Of a stretch of DNA of 64,000 bases, positions 1-13,110 are shown piece by piece. The translations under genes were made by a program, and so were the position numbers. The notes below the pieces were generated by a model that saw only the letters and a program-made list of their open reading frames with translations, searched no databases and was not told the origin of the DNA. Numbering within the stretch: the stretch's first letter is position 1; the number at the start of each line of letters is the position of its first letter. The DNA is from Stromatinia cepivora (lineage: Eukaryota; Ascomycota; Leotiomycetes; Helotiales; Sclerotiniaceae): NCBI GenBank assembly GCA_014898415.1, contig RCTD01000001.1:3534001-3598000 (forward strand), in the 5' to 3' direction.

Positions 1-976
1 TATTAAACCATGAGATTTTGTATAATAAGGTTTTTTGTATTTTCTTTATTACTAAAACCTTCTCCATTTCCTATTCCGAATCACCAATTATATTAATAGA
101 CAGAGATAATTCGAATATCTGATTAGGAAGAGGATCGTTATATACTTTGTATAATCGATCTGAAGAGAAAATAGGATGAATTTTCATTGTAATCGAAAGT
201 TCGAATTTAAAAGAGCTCTCAGATCGATCAATGATTTTGAATCTTCCTTGAATTGGGAAATCCAGTTTCTTAAATGATCTTTGAATAGGATAATTTTTTA
301 TATTGAGTTATATATAATCTCCGATATCGAAATCGATTTTACGCTGATAAATATTTATGGATTTCGATATCTTAACTTGAGTATATAATAAGCCTTCTTT
401 TATTCGCATAAAAGCTAATCTATTACATTTTGTATATATATAGGTATTATATATATTTATATTGTTTATTGGTTTATTAATATCTTTCTTTTATTTTTAT
501 ATATATTTCGGTATATATCTGTATAAGGTTTTGTAAGGTATGAATCCTTTTAAGGAGTTGTATGGAAGAGTAAATTGTGTGTAATCTATTATAAGTAGGA
601 ATTCTGATTAATTGTTTTGATAATAATTAATAAACGGTTTTAATCATTATTGAAGGTATTGATTATAGATTTCAGTTTGATTATCGGTTTGGGGATAGTG
701 AGTAATGGATAATTTGAAATCGGTTCTTAAGATTTGGCTGAATTCTTTTTAGAATTGTAATATGAATTAAAGGCTGTAATCCGATATTATAATATTAAAG
801 GGATTATAATATCGATATATATGATAAAGATATAATTATATTTGAACTTGAGTATCGATTGATTTGTAATAAGATATAGAGATAGCTTGCTTCATCAATT
901 GATTAATAATGATTAAAACATTGTCATATTTGTATTTATCTTTATTAAAGTTATAATAATTTATAATAATATATTG

Positions 977-1219
977 TTATATTCGATTAAGAATCAAAAA
1001 TGGATGTAATAAATCAGGGATATAATTATATAAAACAAAATTGTATTTATAAATATAACAATTATATATATATTTGATTACAATATTATATATTCTGAGC
1101 CAATGGTATTGTTGAAATAGTAAAAGGTAGGTTTTGTTTGTACCAAAATGAACAATGGAAATAGAATTATAGGCTTCACGAATCAGATAAATTCGAAGGT
1201 TATCGATGTCGGGCACCAT
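977..1219 (-). pseudogene. Gypsy integrase zinc-binding domain remnant (element G)
   Basis: The 80-residue frame keeps the shape of the Gypsy integrase N-terminal region. It has a start like VPD..NLR.YLIREA, then an H...KTY.LL motif, a Q.Y.W segment and an NC at the HHCC position. The paired second cysteine reads as tyrosine (CYIY), as expected from G-to-A mutation. A typical LLHP segment follows, which leads into the catalytic core in intact elements. It lies downstream of the reverse transcriptase on the minus strand, as expected for Gypsy order. It is a broken remnant of G. Confidence 0.75.
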
Positions 1220-2365
1220 CAGGCGATCATTGTAGAGTAAAAGGTTATTTTGGAATAATATATACTTGTAACCTTAAATAGTTTATATTTTAAATGTTAA
1301 TAAGCTATCTATAGTTTTATTTGCTTTAATAATATAATTAACTAGATCAAATCGAAAAGCGATTTTATTCAAATCGATATTAATAATCGTTGTTTCGTTT
1401 AAGTAATGCTTTCGTAAGGCTTTTTTTATGATTTTAATATCAATTTGATTGTCTTTAATAAACTACTAAAGGTGATTCTTCTTTTTGGTATAGTTCTGAA
1501 AATCCAATTTGTTGGTCCGATAGATTAAAACATCGACGAAAGGGTTATCTTTTCTAGAGTGATATATAATAATGAAGTTATAATCGATTAGAACTTTTAC
1601 CCAATGAACTTATCAAGCATTAAGGGTTTTGATAATCATAAAATATTCAAGGATTTTATAATCGATATAAACCTTGATTTTATATAATGAACTAGCAAAT
1701 TCTATTCTCCAATAATTGAGAGATCGAATGATTGATAGTATTTCCTTATTATAAACTTCATAGTTCAGTTCAGCGATAATCATAATTTTAGAGAAATAAA
1801 TTACGGGAAATTAATCTTCGTTATATTATTATGATAATATATTAGCAATTACTTTATTGGATATATCTGTTTCAAATATACAGAGGAATCGATGATTATA
1901 ATATTACAGAAACAGAACAGAGATAAACTTTTTCTTTAAGATATTGAATACATTTTGGTATACTTTGTCGAATATAAATTTAATATTTGCTTTAATAAAT
2001 TCATTGAAAGATTTCGCTATTATACTATAGTCCTTAATAAACTATCGATAAAAATTACAAAAACCGAGGAATAATTGGATCCTTTTCATTATTATCGGAA
2101 AGATCCAATTTTCAATTATTTCAATCTTTTTAAGATCCACCTCTATTTTTTTAATAAAGATAATAAAGTCTAAATACTTGATGTATATAATGTTGAATTT
2201 ATATTTCTTGAGATCCGTTTGTAGATCAATGGTTTTTAATCATTCGAGAATTAGTTTAACATGAATTTGATATTTTTCTTCGTTTTCGGAATAGATTAGA
2301 ATATCATCGAAATATACTATATAAAAGATATCTAAATAATCGAATAGAATATCATTTATATAATA

Positions 2366-2590
2366 CTAATAGATTGCAGAATCATTCGTTAATCCGAATG
2401 GTACAACCTTGCATTTGTATAATCCATATTGGGTTCGAAAGGTAGTATACTTTTCCGAAATAAGATTTATTTTTATGCGATGAAAAGCTTGACGAATATC
2501 GAATTTGGTAAAGATCTTAATATCGGAAAACCGAGAAAACGTTTTGTCGATCAAAGGGAAAGGATACCGATTCTTATATATTAATATCAC
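2366..2590 (-). pseudogene. Gypsy reverse transcriptase fragment, central part (element G)
   Basis: The 74 residues contain NRYPFPLIDKTFSR, then KFDIRQAFHRIKI and FRTQYGLYKC, ending in PFGLTN. These are the fingers and early palm blocks of Ty3/Gypsy reverse transcriptase, including the first catalytic Asp in FTKFDIR. The frame stops where the next block should begin. The catalytic YxDD block should lie further left (2280-2365) but its frame is broken. Spacing from the upstream RT fragment at 2857-3071 is larger than usual, so the region between them is either divergent or rearranged. Confidence 0.85.
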
Positions 2591-2856
2591 GGGATAGTAT
2601 GATTACACAGCACTTTCAGGGATCGGGGAATAGGTGGTACACGTGATTGGTAGAGTAAAAGAATTGAATGACTTGCCCTTGATTATATGAATCAAGAACT
2701 GTATATATAGAACAAATGAATGGTTATCTAGCTGATATGCACCTTAATTAGGCTAGATCTTTGTTTATTAGGATATCACGATCACCTTATCAATTGGTGG
2801 ATTGGTAAGGGCTAGTAGATCCTTCATTCCGATTGGAAAGTATACGCTTTGATCCT

Positions 2857-3071
2857 TCATAAGATACAGGGGATTGCGGGGCTTTCCGTGACAATTAAGG
2901 AATTCAATAATCTGAAATCTATATAGAACTTCAAATTATTATTGGATTTCTTAATGAATAAAATGAATACAGTATAAAGAGTTTGATTAAATTCAATGAA
3001 ACCTTTGCTAAAATTATCCATAATATATTCTTTAACGATTTTCAATTGTTTCAGGGATATCTTGTAAAACG
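2857..3071 (-). pseudogene. Gypsy reverse transcriptase fragment, N-terminal part, cut by a solo LTR (element G)
   Basis: The frame holds NPFYKISLKQLKIVKEYI followed by FIEFNQTLYTVFILFIKKSN and LKFYIDFRLLNSLI, matching the N-terminal block of Gypsy reverse transcriptase (normally FCVDYRxLN, here FYIDFRLLN after C-to-Y decay). Its upstream end is interrupted at 3077 by an LTR flanked by a 5-bp TSD. The open frame that continues into that LTR is therefore chimeric and not meaningful past this point. Confidence 0.75.
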
Positions 3072-3076
3072 GATTG

Positions 3077-3358
3077 TGTGACGCACAAGAGCCGTAGTAG
3101 AGCTGAATAAACAGGGTCAATTATGTTCTTTAGAATCTACAACTGAAGAACTATGGCTCGTAAGGAGCGACTAGATATATATACACAAATACCCATTCGT
3201 AAGCTGCGGGGTTGTGCGCATGTGTTATTAGGGTCACCATTTTACCATACTAAATCGCATGAATCGTAACGCATGTGCACGGACGATCAGCTCATCAATG
3301 GACGTGGGAGATAAGAGGTATCACGTGGTTAGCCTCCTGTGGTTCACGATTCGTGACA
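3077..3358 (-). repeat. Solo LTR of the Gypsy G family inserted in element G
   Basis: This 282-bp unit starts TGTGACG and ends CGTGACA. The same 282-bp unit forms the right LTR of element G at 15136-15417. It is flanked on both sides by the pentamer GATTG (3072-3076 and 3359-3363), a clean TSD, with no internal region between. It therefore arose by recombination between the two LTRs of a full insertion. It is much less RIP-mutated than the G LTR, suggesting a younger insertion. Confidence 0.88.
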
Positions 3359-4499
3359 GATTGTAATACAAAGTTTATTCTTTTTTGTTTTTTAATATGA
3401 TTTTATAATTATAAAATCGATTAAAAGATAAAATGTTTGATTTATATTTGAAAAAGATTCGATAATATTATCGATATTCAAATAGTATTTTAGATTCTGA
3501 ATCGATTTCGGCCAATATTCGATCGAGTTTCTTTCGAACTTTTATATTCTTGAATTCGATTAAAACAATCAATACTTTCTCTTCCGTATATCATTTATTC
3601 TATCGAAAATCTATTATATTATTGAATTCTTTTAGAATAATAATAAAGAGTTTAATTTGTTTATCTCTTTTGTATTCTAATTGAAACTTATCGGATTTGA
3701 ATGTATATAAATCAAAGACTTCGGGCGATATATAAAGAAGGCATTCGTAAATCTATAATGATGGTATAATTAATTGGGAAGGAGATAAATTAAACTTGAA
3801 AGGAATCAGGACTTTTTCTTTTTCAATAAGAATCTATATTGTATTCATATTTGAAGGTTCTTATTGTACATCATCAACTATAATTGATCTACTCAATTGT
3901 GAATCTTTTCGATTCTAATATTCTTCGAATTGATCATTTCGCCGATCAGTATCTTATTAAATTAATCGATCGATCTTTCGTTTGTAAAAGGATGATTGAA
4001 TAATAAGGAGATTATTCGAATAGAAAATAATACAGGATCTCTCTTTAAACTATTCGAGATATCGATTAAAGCAATCGAATTTCACTCGAATCTCTAATAA
4101 TCAAAGTCTACTTAAAATAATATTATAACTCCTTAATTCAATAATAAAGAAAAGAACAAAAGATTGTTTACAATTATCGATTATTAAATTAAGGAATATA
4201 AAATGGATAATAGTATAGTTTTGTATATCATTATATTCTTTAACTTTAATTGAAACTTCAAACAGTATAATTCTTAATTTAAATATAGAAAATAAATAAG
4301 TAAAGAGTATAGTATTAATAAAAGCGAATTTATTTGCTTTAAAATCAATAAATACTCTTGATCAATAAATATAATCATTTTTCGAAAGATTATAAGGAAA
4401 AATGAATGTTTCTCTTTTTATAAGCTTGATTAAATCAAGAAATCTTATATCTCATATAATGCTTAAAATGAAAACAAAATCTAAACGTTTAATTTTAAA

Positions 4500-4649
4500 T
4501 GTGACGAACCCAACGAGCGTTTAGAGATCAATCTTAGAATTAAAAGCTACAGAGCTAAAGAGAGAGTGCTACGAAGCTATATATATGATCGATTCGAAGC
4601 TTAGTACTGTATTAATCCGATCGGACGCGATCATGTGTATCTTGTGATA
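4500..4649 (-). repeat. Left LTR of B-prime (150 bp)
   Basis: Starts TGTGACGAACCCAACGAGCG and ends CTTGTGATA, where the intact family end is CTCGTGACA. It shares the ATATATATGATCG core with the copies at 5804, 7329 and 13276. It is preceded by TTAAA, the left half of the TSD. A run of eight C residues follows immediately at the start of the internal region. Confidence 0.88.
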
Positions 4650-5495
4650 CTACCCCCCCCTTCTGAAGAATTCGCTTTGAATTCATTTAAAATGAATGAT
4701 TTAAATATAAAATGATTATTAATCGTTTTCTTCTTCTAAAAATGCTTAATACGAAGTATACATCGCAATCGGCGGATATGCGTTCATTATGCTATATGCT
4801 TCCTTCAAGTGATCTTCAAAATATCGGTCATTGATTATCTCTCCTAGATCTTTATCATTATTGTTTTCGGGTTCAATAGCCAATATAATAGCTGGAATAG
4901 GCTTTTGTCGATCTTGGACTCCTTGATATAGATCTAATGGATAGATTTGTATTTAATAGGAAATACTTCTATATTGTATATATTTATTTTGTTTATATAA
5001 AAGAGTTCTTTCAGAAAAGGAAAACTCGGACGTTTGTATATAGAATAGAATCAAGGTATAATTGGGTTTGTCCGATTGGATATCAAAAGGGTTAAAGATA
5101 TTAATGATATTAAGATTGTTAATATTCATTGGATTGTGGTTCCGAGAATAGGATGGATTCTGTAATATATATGGGGCTCTAGGTTTATTAAAATAGGATG
5201 ATATAAAAAAATCTATTCACTATACGAACAACTAATTGTTATATAATCTAAATAAAATCGGGATAGGAGCAGGGAAGAGAAAGTTATTGAGAAAGACGAT
5301 TTCTAAGAATAATATTGAATCCATTGCAAAAGATTGAGATCTTATTCGAATTGGGTCAATTCTGATCTTTGATTTTGTAAAGGGTTCTTTCGAATTTTGC
5401 AATATAGATATATAAAAAATCGGTTCCTTATTTGAAAATGAATAGTTTGTTTTCGGTTTTTTGAACTTTATTCGGATTGTTGTAAATACGTATAA

Positions 5496-5661
5496 TGTTG
5501 GAAATGAGGCCATCATAGGATTAGAATTGAGGTCACAAAACCACAATAATGCATAGACCATATTTGGTGATAACTTCAATTCTACTTCTATTAGAATTAT
5601 AAATCCTTAGTTCAATCTACATAATCAACAATACTACTACTTCCTACATCAAAAATTAACA
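5496..5661 (+). repeat. 5' LTR of Copia element A (166 bp)
   Basis: It begins TGTTGGAAATGAGGCCATCA and ends CAAAAATTAACA. The 3' partner at 12571-12736 has exactly the same length and aligns without gaps. It is preceded by TATAA, the left half of the TSD. Confidence 0.88.
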
Positions 5662-5803
5662 AATTATAAGATCCGATTACATAATAGTAACTAAAAAGCA
5701 AAGCAAATCGAGAAAGGATTAGTATAACTAGTAAGGATAGAACAAAATGAAAATCAGAGTTTTCATATAATATTACCGAAGCAAAGTTGAAATACAACAA
5801 TAC

Positions 5804-5952
5804 TGTGACGAACCCAACGAGCGTTTAGAGATCAACCTTAGAATTAAAAGTTACAGAGCTAAAGAGAGTGTACTACAAAGTTATATATATGATCGGCTCG
5901 GAGCTTAATACTGTATTAACCCGATTGTATACGATCATATGTATTTTGTAAT
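5804..5952 (-). repeat. Left LTR of element B (149 bp)
   Basis: It starts TGTGACGAACCCAACGAGCG. The right end is heavily mutated (TTTTGTAATA where intact copies read TCTCGTGACA). The right LTR of the same element keeps the intact terminus, so mutation is uneven between the pair. Confidence 0.85.
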
Positions 5953-6868
5953 ACTATTCCCCTTTTCTAAAGAGTTCGTTTCGAATTCATTTTAAACGAA
6001 TGATTTAAGTATAAAATGATCACTAATCTTCTTTTGATAAAAATTCCTGATATGCGGATTGTATTACAGCCAATGAATATATATCTATTGTACTATTTGC
6101 CTCCTCCAAGCGATCTTCAAAATATCGGCCATTGATTATCTCTCCTAGATTCTCATCATTGTCATTTTCGGGCTTAGTAGTTAATATAATAACCAAAACA
6201 AGCTTTTGTCGATCTCGAACTCCTTAATACGGATCTAGCGGATAGATTTGTACCTAATGAGAATTATTTTTATATTATACATATTTATTTTACTTATGTA
6301 AAAGAATTCTTTTAAAAGAGGAAAACTCGGGCATTTGTATATAGGGTAAAATCGAGATACGATCAAGTTTGTCCGATTGGGTATCAAAAGGGTTAAAAGC
6401 ATTAATGATATTAAGATTGCTAATATCTATTGGATTGTAATTCCAAAAATGGGATAGATTTTATAATATATATAGGGCTTTAGATTCATTAGAATAAAAT
6501 AATATAGGGAATCCATTCGCTGTATGAATAACTAGTTATTGTATGATCTGAACAAAATCGGGATAGGAGTAGGAAAGAGAAAATTATTGAAAAAGATGAT
6601 TTCTAAGAATAATATTGAATCCATTGCAAAAGATTGAGATTTTATTCGAATCGGATCAATTCTGATCTTTGGTTTTGTAAAGGGTTTTTTTGAATTTAGT
6701 AATATAGATATATAGAGAATCGATTCCTTGTTTGAAAATGAATAACTTGTCTTTGGCTTCTTGGACTTTATTCGGATTATTATAAATATATATAAATTGA
6801 TTCAGGATTGTTGTATGATTTAAGGGAACGTTTTAATCAAAAGAAGAAAGCTGAAGTAGTATTATAGT

Positions 6869-7138
6869 TTATATATAAGATTCAAGATTGAGATAAATAT
6901 AATAAAATTGAACTGTAAAATTGTCGATCATAGCACCGTCTATTTGTAGTTTCGCTCGAATCGAAGAAAGCCAGATATCGAACTTTTGAAAACTATTACT
7001 GAACTTTTCAGGATCAGAGAGAGAGGGTTTCGGACAAGAAAGAGTATAAGCAATAGAAATACATTCGAGAATCAAAGAGTGTAAGAACGAGATTTCATCC
7101 CATTGACGAATCACTTCACCACAAAGTTCTGCAATCAC
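6869..7138 (-). pseudogene. Gypsy-type gag fragment inside element B
   Basis: The 89-residue frame reads LSDPEKFSNSFQKFDIWLSS, then RAKLQIDG and QFYYIYLNLESY. This resembles the start of the fungal Gypsy gag core, where a DPEKF block is followed by W..SI.AKL and a YLNL segment. A diverged copy is in B-prime on the same strand. It is the only coding remnant of the element. Assignment to gag is by pattern, so moderate confidence. Confidence 0.6.
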
Positions 7139-7328
7139 GAGATTTATCGAATTATAATCTATAGTTTAGAAATTAAGGATAAGAAAAAAGATAACACCTT
7201 CGAATAATATCAAGAAGATCTATATACAAACAAGAAAATATAAGTATATACCTAAACAAAAGCAAGCGGAATATATATAAACATATACAGATATTATTCC
7301 ATTTCTTATCTGGAAAAGCTTTTAATAA

Positions 7329-7478
7329 TGTAACAAACCCAACGAACGTTTAGAGATCAACCTTAGAATTAAAAGCTACAGAGCTAAAGAGAGTGTACTA
7401 CAAAGCTATATATATGATCGGCTCAGAGCTTAGTACCGTACTAGCCCGATCGTACGCGATCACGTATATCTCGTGACA
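7329..7478 (-). repeat. Right LTR of element B (150 bp)
   Basis: It ends with the intact terminus TATCTCGTGACA and is followed by AATAC, the right half of the TSD. The CACGT core and the terminal 40 bp are less mutated than in the left LTR. Confidence 0.88.
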
Positions 7479-7897
7479 AATACAGTTTATAACTCACAAT
7501 ATCACAAGTGTCACACCAAAAGTGACGCCACACTTGACGAATGGTTAATTGGGTTGATATAGTAATCATTTCCCGTGACAACAAGCCAAAGCGAAAAGCA
7601 GTCTGCACAATGTTGATACAGAATTATAGCAGAAGCGAAGAGCAAATTCGTACAACTATAAGAAAACATATTATAATACGATCTTACGAATTTTTTTTAT
7701 TGTTTTATTTTTATATTTCTTTATTATTTTGAATTTATTTATTATATATCTTTTTTTTTAAAATTGTTTTAAAAATTTAAAGATTATCTTCAATACCCAT
7801 TAAATAATAAGAAACCTTTACAATATCAAAATCAAACAATTTTTCGAAGTTCAATTAAAACAATTATAAGCGATAATTCAAACAAACAAAGATATAA

Positions 7898-10800
7898 TTG
7901 AAAGAGAAAGGATGGTTTTATATAATTGATCAAATATTAAACGAATATATACAAATTATAAGACCCAATACAGCATCTGCCTACAAGATTAATAGTTGTA
8001 TATATTATAATATCAAATTGAAATCAGAATATTTAAAGGATGAAACGAATATATTATTGTATATTTGCACAATATTCAATGATAATGATAAAACCTTTAC
8101 CAATGAATATTCAACAGTATATATACTCTAAAAATACTTTAAATCAAAATATACTAAAATTAGTATAATTATAGTTAATACATATATAATAATAATCCAG
8201 AACTTCAAATTCCAATCCAATATCTATCCCAATATAATTATTATCGAAATCTAGAACAAATTAAAAAAATATAAAAGGAAATTAGGAGCTACAAACAAAA
8301 GTTATCGATTAGTATATCAAAATACTGCCTTATTCTTGATTTTAATATATAATCTTTCAATCGATTATCAAAAAGTAATGAATATATTGGATATCCAAAT
8401 CAGTTTTAGTATTGATAATAAAATTAAGTATTTATAGATTAAGGAATTTCGTTTTAAGAATGGATCAGAATTAATACAAATTACGAAAGGATTTAAATAT
8501 ACTTTTCAACATTAAGAATCAGATTTCGAAACTTTAAACAATGCTTGCGATCTATATCAAAAGGAAAATCATTATATATAAGACTATTTATATTTAGTAT
8601 AAACTAACAAACTCCTTTGTAGTTATTTTCATCATTAAAAGAAAAAGGGATTACCAAATCCGAAGAAGGTTTATTTCAATAAAAAAAACTAAGTACACTT
8701 TATTAACAATATCTCTAAATCAGATTCTGATATTAAGGATATAATGAAGGAAGATTACAATTTGATAAAGGAAATCATTAATAAAACTTTCTTTAGTAAA
8801 TAATATACCAATATAGATACTTCTTTATATATATTTGACCAACCTTTATTATTTAGATCAATAAAATCTATTACCAAATAAAAAATAAAGATTAATAGAG
8901 AAATAATATATTATCGCTATTAGGGTTTAATGGATATAATATACAAAGATGATTTTAAGATACTACTTTTAAATATATTATATATATCAGGGCTAAAAGT
9001 AAATTTGCTATTAGAAAAAAGGATTTGCGAAATAAGATTGTAAGGGGAATTCAATTTTTATTATATGTATTTCAAGAAGGATAATAAGAAAGTTATCTAT
9101 GCTAGAATACAAAATAGAATATATATGGTTTCATATATAATTAAAGAATATAAGAATACAGTTCTCTGTTTTAGTATATACCAAAATGATTAAGAAAAAG
9201 GTTTTTCTTTAGAGATAATCGATAATACCAAAGGTATTAATAACAAATTAATATTCAAGGAAAAAGAGAGATATTTATTATAGTATCAAAGATTCAATTA
9301 TCTAGATCCAGATAAGATCAAGAATCTATACAAAATATTCAATATAATCAAGCTGATAAAGGTCTTAATTGAATTAGATATTTGTAAAATATATATACTC
9401 ATTAAGATAATCAATTGTATTCCGAAATAATTGAATCTATATAAATCAAAGAGACTCGAATTTATATATTTCAATATTACAGAATTATTCCCAAAATCGA
9501 TTCGAGGGAATTGTTATTTCATATTGATTATTAACAATTGTACAAAAGTAAATTGGATTATACCATTTAAACAAAAAGATGATATAATTCAAATATTAAA
9601 AACTTGGAAAAAGGAGATAGAATTAGCTACTGGAAAAAAGATCATTATAATCAGGACTGATAATGCACCAGAACTTTTATAAGCTATTCGTGAATAATCA
9701 TTAAATATATAATCCGAAGTTATAACAATTGCTTTTTTATATCAAAACAAATCTGTAGAATGGAATATAAGGATTACAAAGGTAGATATAAAAGCAATAT
9801 TAAAAAAAGCTAAATTACTATTAGAATTTTGAAACGAAATTGTAAAACACAATACTTATATCAGAAATTGTATTAGTATTGATTCTGATATAAACGAAAT
9901 AGATCGATTTTCTATAAAAATTTTTACAAATACAATATCAGATATAAAGATATACAAAGTCTGGGGGAACAAATGTTATATTTATATCAATCCCAAGATT
10001 ATTCCGAAAGAGCAGAAATACGACAAATTGCAGGATACTTCGAGAGTCGATATATTCCTAGGGTATTCAAAAGTTACAAACAAATATATCAAAGTGTATT
10101 TTCTAGAATTAGGTTATATATTTCGATTAAATAAAGTAATTATAGATGAATCTCATCGAAGAGGAGATTTGGATCTTAAATTAAGAAATTGTGAATCAGA
10201 TCTATAAGAAACAAAGAATGTAAAATCAAATCGAAAACCTTGTAATAGACCGGTAGTAAACAAGGCATTTTCTTTATCCTCAATATCAAATGCAATACTT
10301 GTATCACCTTCATTCCAAATATTCTTTTCAGCAGATATTATACCGAATTCAATGATTATACCAAATACTTCAATTATCGAATTGAGACCAAGTAAATTAA
10401 ATATATCAATATTAATATACAATGAAAATGAAGATAATAATATTCAAAAAACAAATCAAGAATCTTCTTCCAAAAATACTTCAAATATCGAATCCATTAT
10501 TTTAGAGAATCCAATCTAAAAATCAATTTTTGTAAACCTTGAATCTGTATCAGAAGCAAAATTTAAGATTATTTTAAATTTTATTGATAAGCCTATTTCA
10601 ATAGAATCAAAAAGCAAAGTAAATCTATAATTATTTGAGATCGAGTAAAAGGATGAAATGGATTTTGAAAACGAATCCCTAAAATATTTAATACGAAAAT
10701 AGAAAAGAGATATGAAACAAAATCCTAAAGAAAAACAGGAAAGCAAGATTATAAAGGTATTGATTATAATATCTATACAAGTCAAAATTCAAAAAAATAT

Positions 10801-12570
10801 AGAACACATTATAATTATAATTCCAATTATTTACAAAATAGACCCTTATATCAAAGACAAAATCGTTTCAGATTTCATAATTTCATTGATAGATATAAAT
10901 AATATAGAAGGTATAGTATATCCGGCTAAAGAAGTTCTAAGAATCAAAATACCAAAAATTTATAAGGAAGCAATATCGGATTGAGAATATTCTGAAAAAT
11001 GAAAGGAAGTTATCCAAAAGGAAATTATATTCTTGATTCAAAATAATACTTGGGAAAAATATATATTCCTTAAAGGAAGTAATCTGGTTTCGACAAAATA
11101 GGTATTTATAATTAAGATTAAGGATAATAAGGTAAAACGATTCAAGGCAAAATTAATAGTTTGAAAATTCAGTCAGGTATTAGGAAAAGATTACAATGAA
11201 ATATTTATATTAATAATGAGATTAGATATACTTAAACTATTCCTAATTATCATTGCAAAGGAAAATTTGGAATATTCATATTTCGATATCAAAAATGCTT
11301 TTATTGAATCGTATTTAAAGAAAGAAATCTATCTCGAACTATCCCAAAATATCAAAATCAAAAAGGGATATATATTATAAACCTTACAAAATTTATATAA
11401 TTTGAAACAAATTGGAAGGGACTAGAATTTATTATTGAAGAAAGAGCTTTTAAATATAGATTTTATATAAAACTTGGCAAATCTATATCTATATATATCC
11501 AAAGACCGTAATATAATATTACTAGTATATATCGATGATATCGTTATTGTATTATATATATCATCATAAATCATTTGGTTCGATGAAAAGCTATCGGTTT
11601 GTTTTAATATTAAGAATTTAGGGGAGATTAGTAAGATCCTAAATATTAGAATTATTCATAATAGAAAAGCATATATATTAATTATAAATCAAAAAGAATA
11701 TTTCGATATTATATTAATCAAATACAATATTACATATAAATAATATCAAATTAAAAAACTACTAATAATAGATTATACTTATCTCCGGTCAACAATCGAT
11801 AATGATGAATTAGCAAATATGAACGAATATCAATAACAAATAGGAAATATAATTCATTCAATAATATACATTCAATCAAATATAATATTCTCAATTGAAA
11901 GACTTTTATAATTTATAACAAAACCAGTAAAATATTATACTATAGTTTTAAAGAATCTAATACGATATTTACAATCAATAATCAAATAGAAACTATGGTT
12001 CAGGTTAAAAAAAGTATAATCTGATATTTATAAAGAATATAATATATTTGATAATATAATAAAGGTATATATAGATACAAATTGGATTAATAATAAATAT
12101 AATCGGAAAAGTGTTTCAAAGGGAATTGTAATATTCTACAGAAATCTTATATCGTGGACTAGCAAGAAATAAATATCTATAATTATTTTTAATACAGAAT
12201 TAGAATATATTACGATAACAATATTTATTAAACAAAAGAGATGGATTATATAAATACTTAAAGATCTATTTAGATCAAGTTATATTGGAAAGAATAAAGA
12301 TACAATTCAGATATTTGATGATAATCAAAACGCTTTAATTTTAACTAAGAACCTACATTTGTATGAATAATCCAAATATATAGATATCAGTTATTATTTC
12401 ATCAGGGATTTAATAGAAAAGAAGAAAATCGCCACTAGTTATATCAATATATACAATATAATTGCCGACAGAATGACGAAGCTTTATACAAAGATTGTTT
12501 TCAAAAGATTCAAGAAAATATTGGGATTAGTAATCTAGAAAGATCGAATAAGATATCCTCAATAAGGGAA
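7898..12570 (+). pseudogene. Copia polyprotein remnant of element A (gag, integrase, RT, RNase H)
   Basis: The domains are broken by many stops but remain in order. A gag-like frame at 7898-8131. An integrase core at 9431-10206: the first catalytic Asp is changed to Asn (YFNITE), the second is kept in RTDNAPEL and the Glu is kept in VEWNIR. Reverse transcriptase at about 11040-11700 with a readable YIDDI near 11527. RNase H at about 12060-12540. Stops are mostly TAA/TAG where Gln or Trp is expected. No intact product is possible. Nothing distinguishes a precise Copia lineage. Confidence 0.8.
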
Positions 12571-12736
12571 TATTGGAAATGAGGCTATCATAGGATTAGA
12601 ATTAAGATCACGAAACCACAATGATGTATAGATTATATTTGGGGATAACCTCAATTCTATTTCTACTAGAATTATAGATCCTTAGTTCAATCTACATAGT
12701 CAACAATACTACTACTTCCTGCACCAAAAGTTAACA
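12571..12736 (+). repeat. 3' LTR of Copia element A (166 bp)
   Basis: It begins TATTGGAAATGAGGC, the first G having been lost by G-to-A, and ends AAAAGTTAACA. TATAA follows at 12737-12741. Beyond that the sequence resumes the interior of B-prime, homologous to about 6795 onward in element B. Confidence 0.88.
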
Positions 12737-12849
12737 TATAAGTTGATTTAAAATCGTTATATAATCTAAAGGAATGTTTTGATCAAAAGAAGAAAGCTGA
12801 AATAGTATTATAGTTTGTATATAAGATTCGAGATTGAGATAAATATAAT

Positions 12850-13110
12850 AAAATTGAATTATAAAATCGTCGATCATAGTGTTATCTATTTATAATTTCG
12901 TTTGAATCGAAGGAAACCAGATATCGAACTTTTGAAAGCTACCATTGAACTTTTCAGGATCAAGGAGAAAGGGTTTCGAATAAAAAGGAGTATAAATAAC
13001 AAAAGTGCGTTCGAGAATCAGGGAGTATAAGAACGAGATTTCATTCCATTGACGAATTATTTTGTTATGAAGTTCTATAATCGCGAGGTTTATCGAATTG
13101 TAATTTATAG
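12850..13110 (-). pseudogene. gag fragment of B-prime
   Basis: It is the counterpart of the gag-like stretch in element B, with the same DPEKF, FQKFDIW and FYYIYLNLESY blocks readable on the minus strand but with stop codons. It confirms that the sequence right of Copia element A belongs to the B family rather than to A. Confidence 0.55.

Larger units (their letters stand above)
5804..7478 (-). mobile_element. B: 1.67-kb gag-only LTR element (TRIM/LARD-like) nested in Copia element A
   Basis: LTRs of 149 and 150 bp (5804-5952, 7329-7478) surround about 1.38 kb of internal sequence. AATAC is duplicated at 5799-5803 and 7479-7483. Apart from a gag-like fragment on the minus strand there is no protease, reverse transcriptase, RNase H or integrase, so it needs proteins in trans. 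Read from the minus strand the LTR begins TGTCACGA, the same eight bases that begin the Gypsy G LTR, and the gag fragment is Gypsy-like. I infer a Gypsy-derived non-autonomous family. Confidence 0.88.
5496..12736 (+). mobile_element. Copia LTR retrotransposon A, RIP-degraded, inserted in B-prime and split by B
   Basis: LTRs of 166 bp lie at 5496-5661 and 12571-12736. They start TGTTGG/TATTGG and end TTAACA. The pentamer TATAA flanks both ends (5491-5495 and 12737-12741). Domains on the plus strand run gag-like, integrase, reverse transcriptase, RNase H, which is Copia order. A polypurine tract (AATAAGGGAA) abuts the 3' LTR. Element B (5804-7478) is inserted 142 bp inside the 5' LTR. Differences between the LTRs are nearly all transitions, as expected from RIP. 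Confidence 0.88.

Noticed and set aside
2857..3120. An 87-codon open frame running through 3077
   Set aside because: It fuses the RT remnant to a solo LTR; the portion right of 3076 is inserted sequence.
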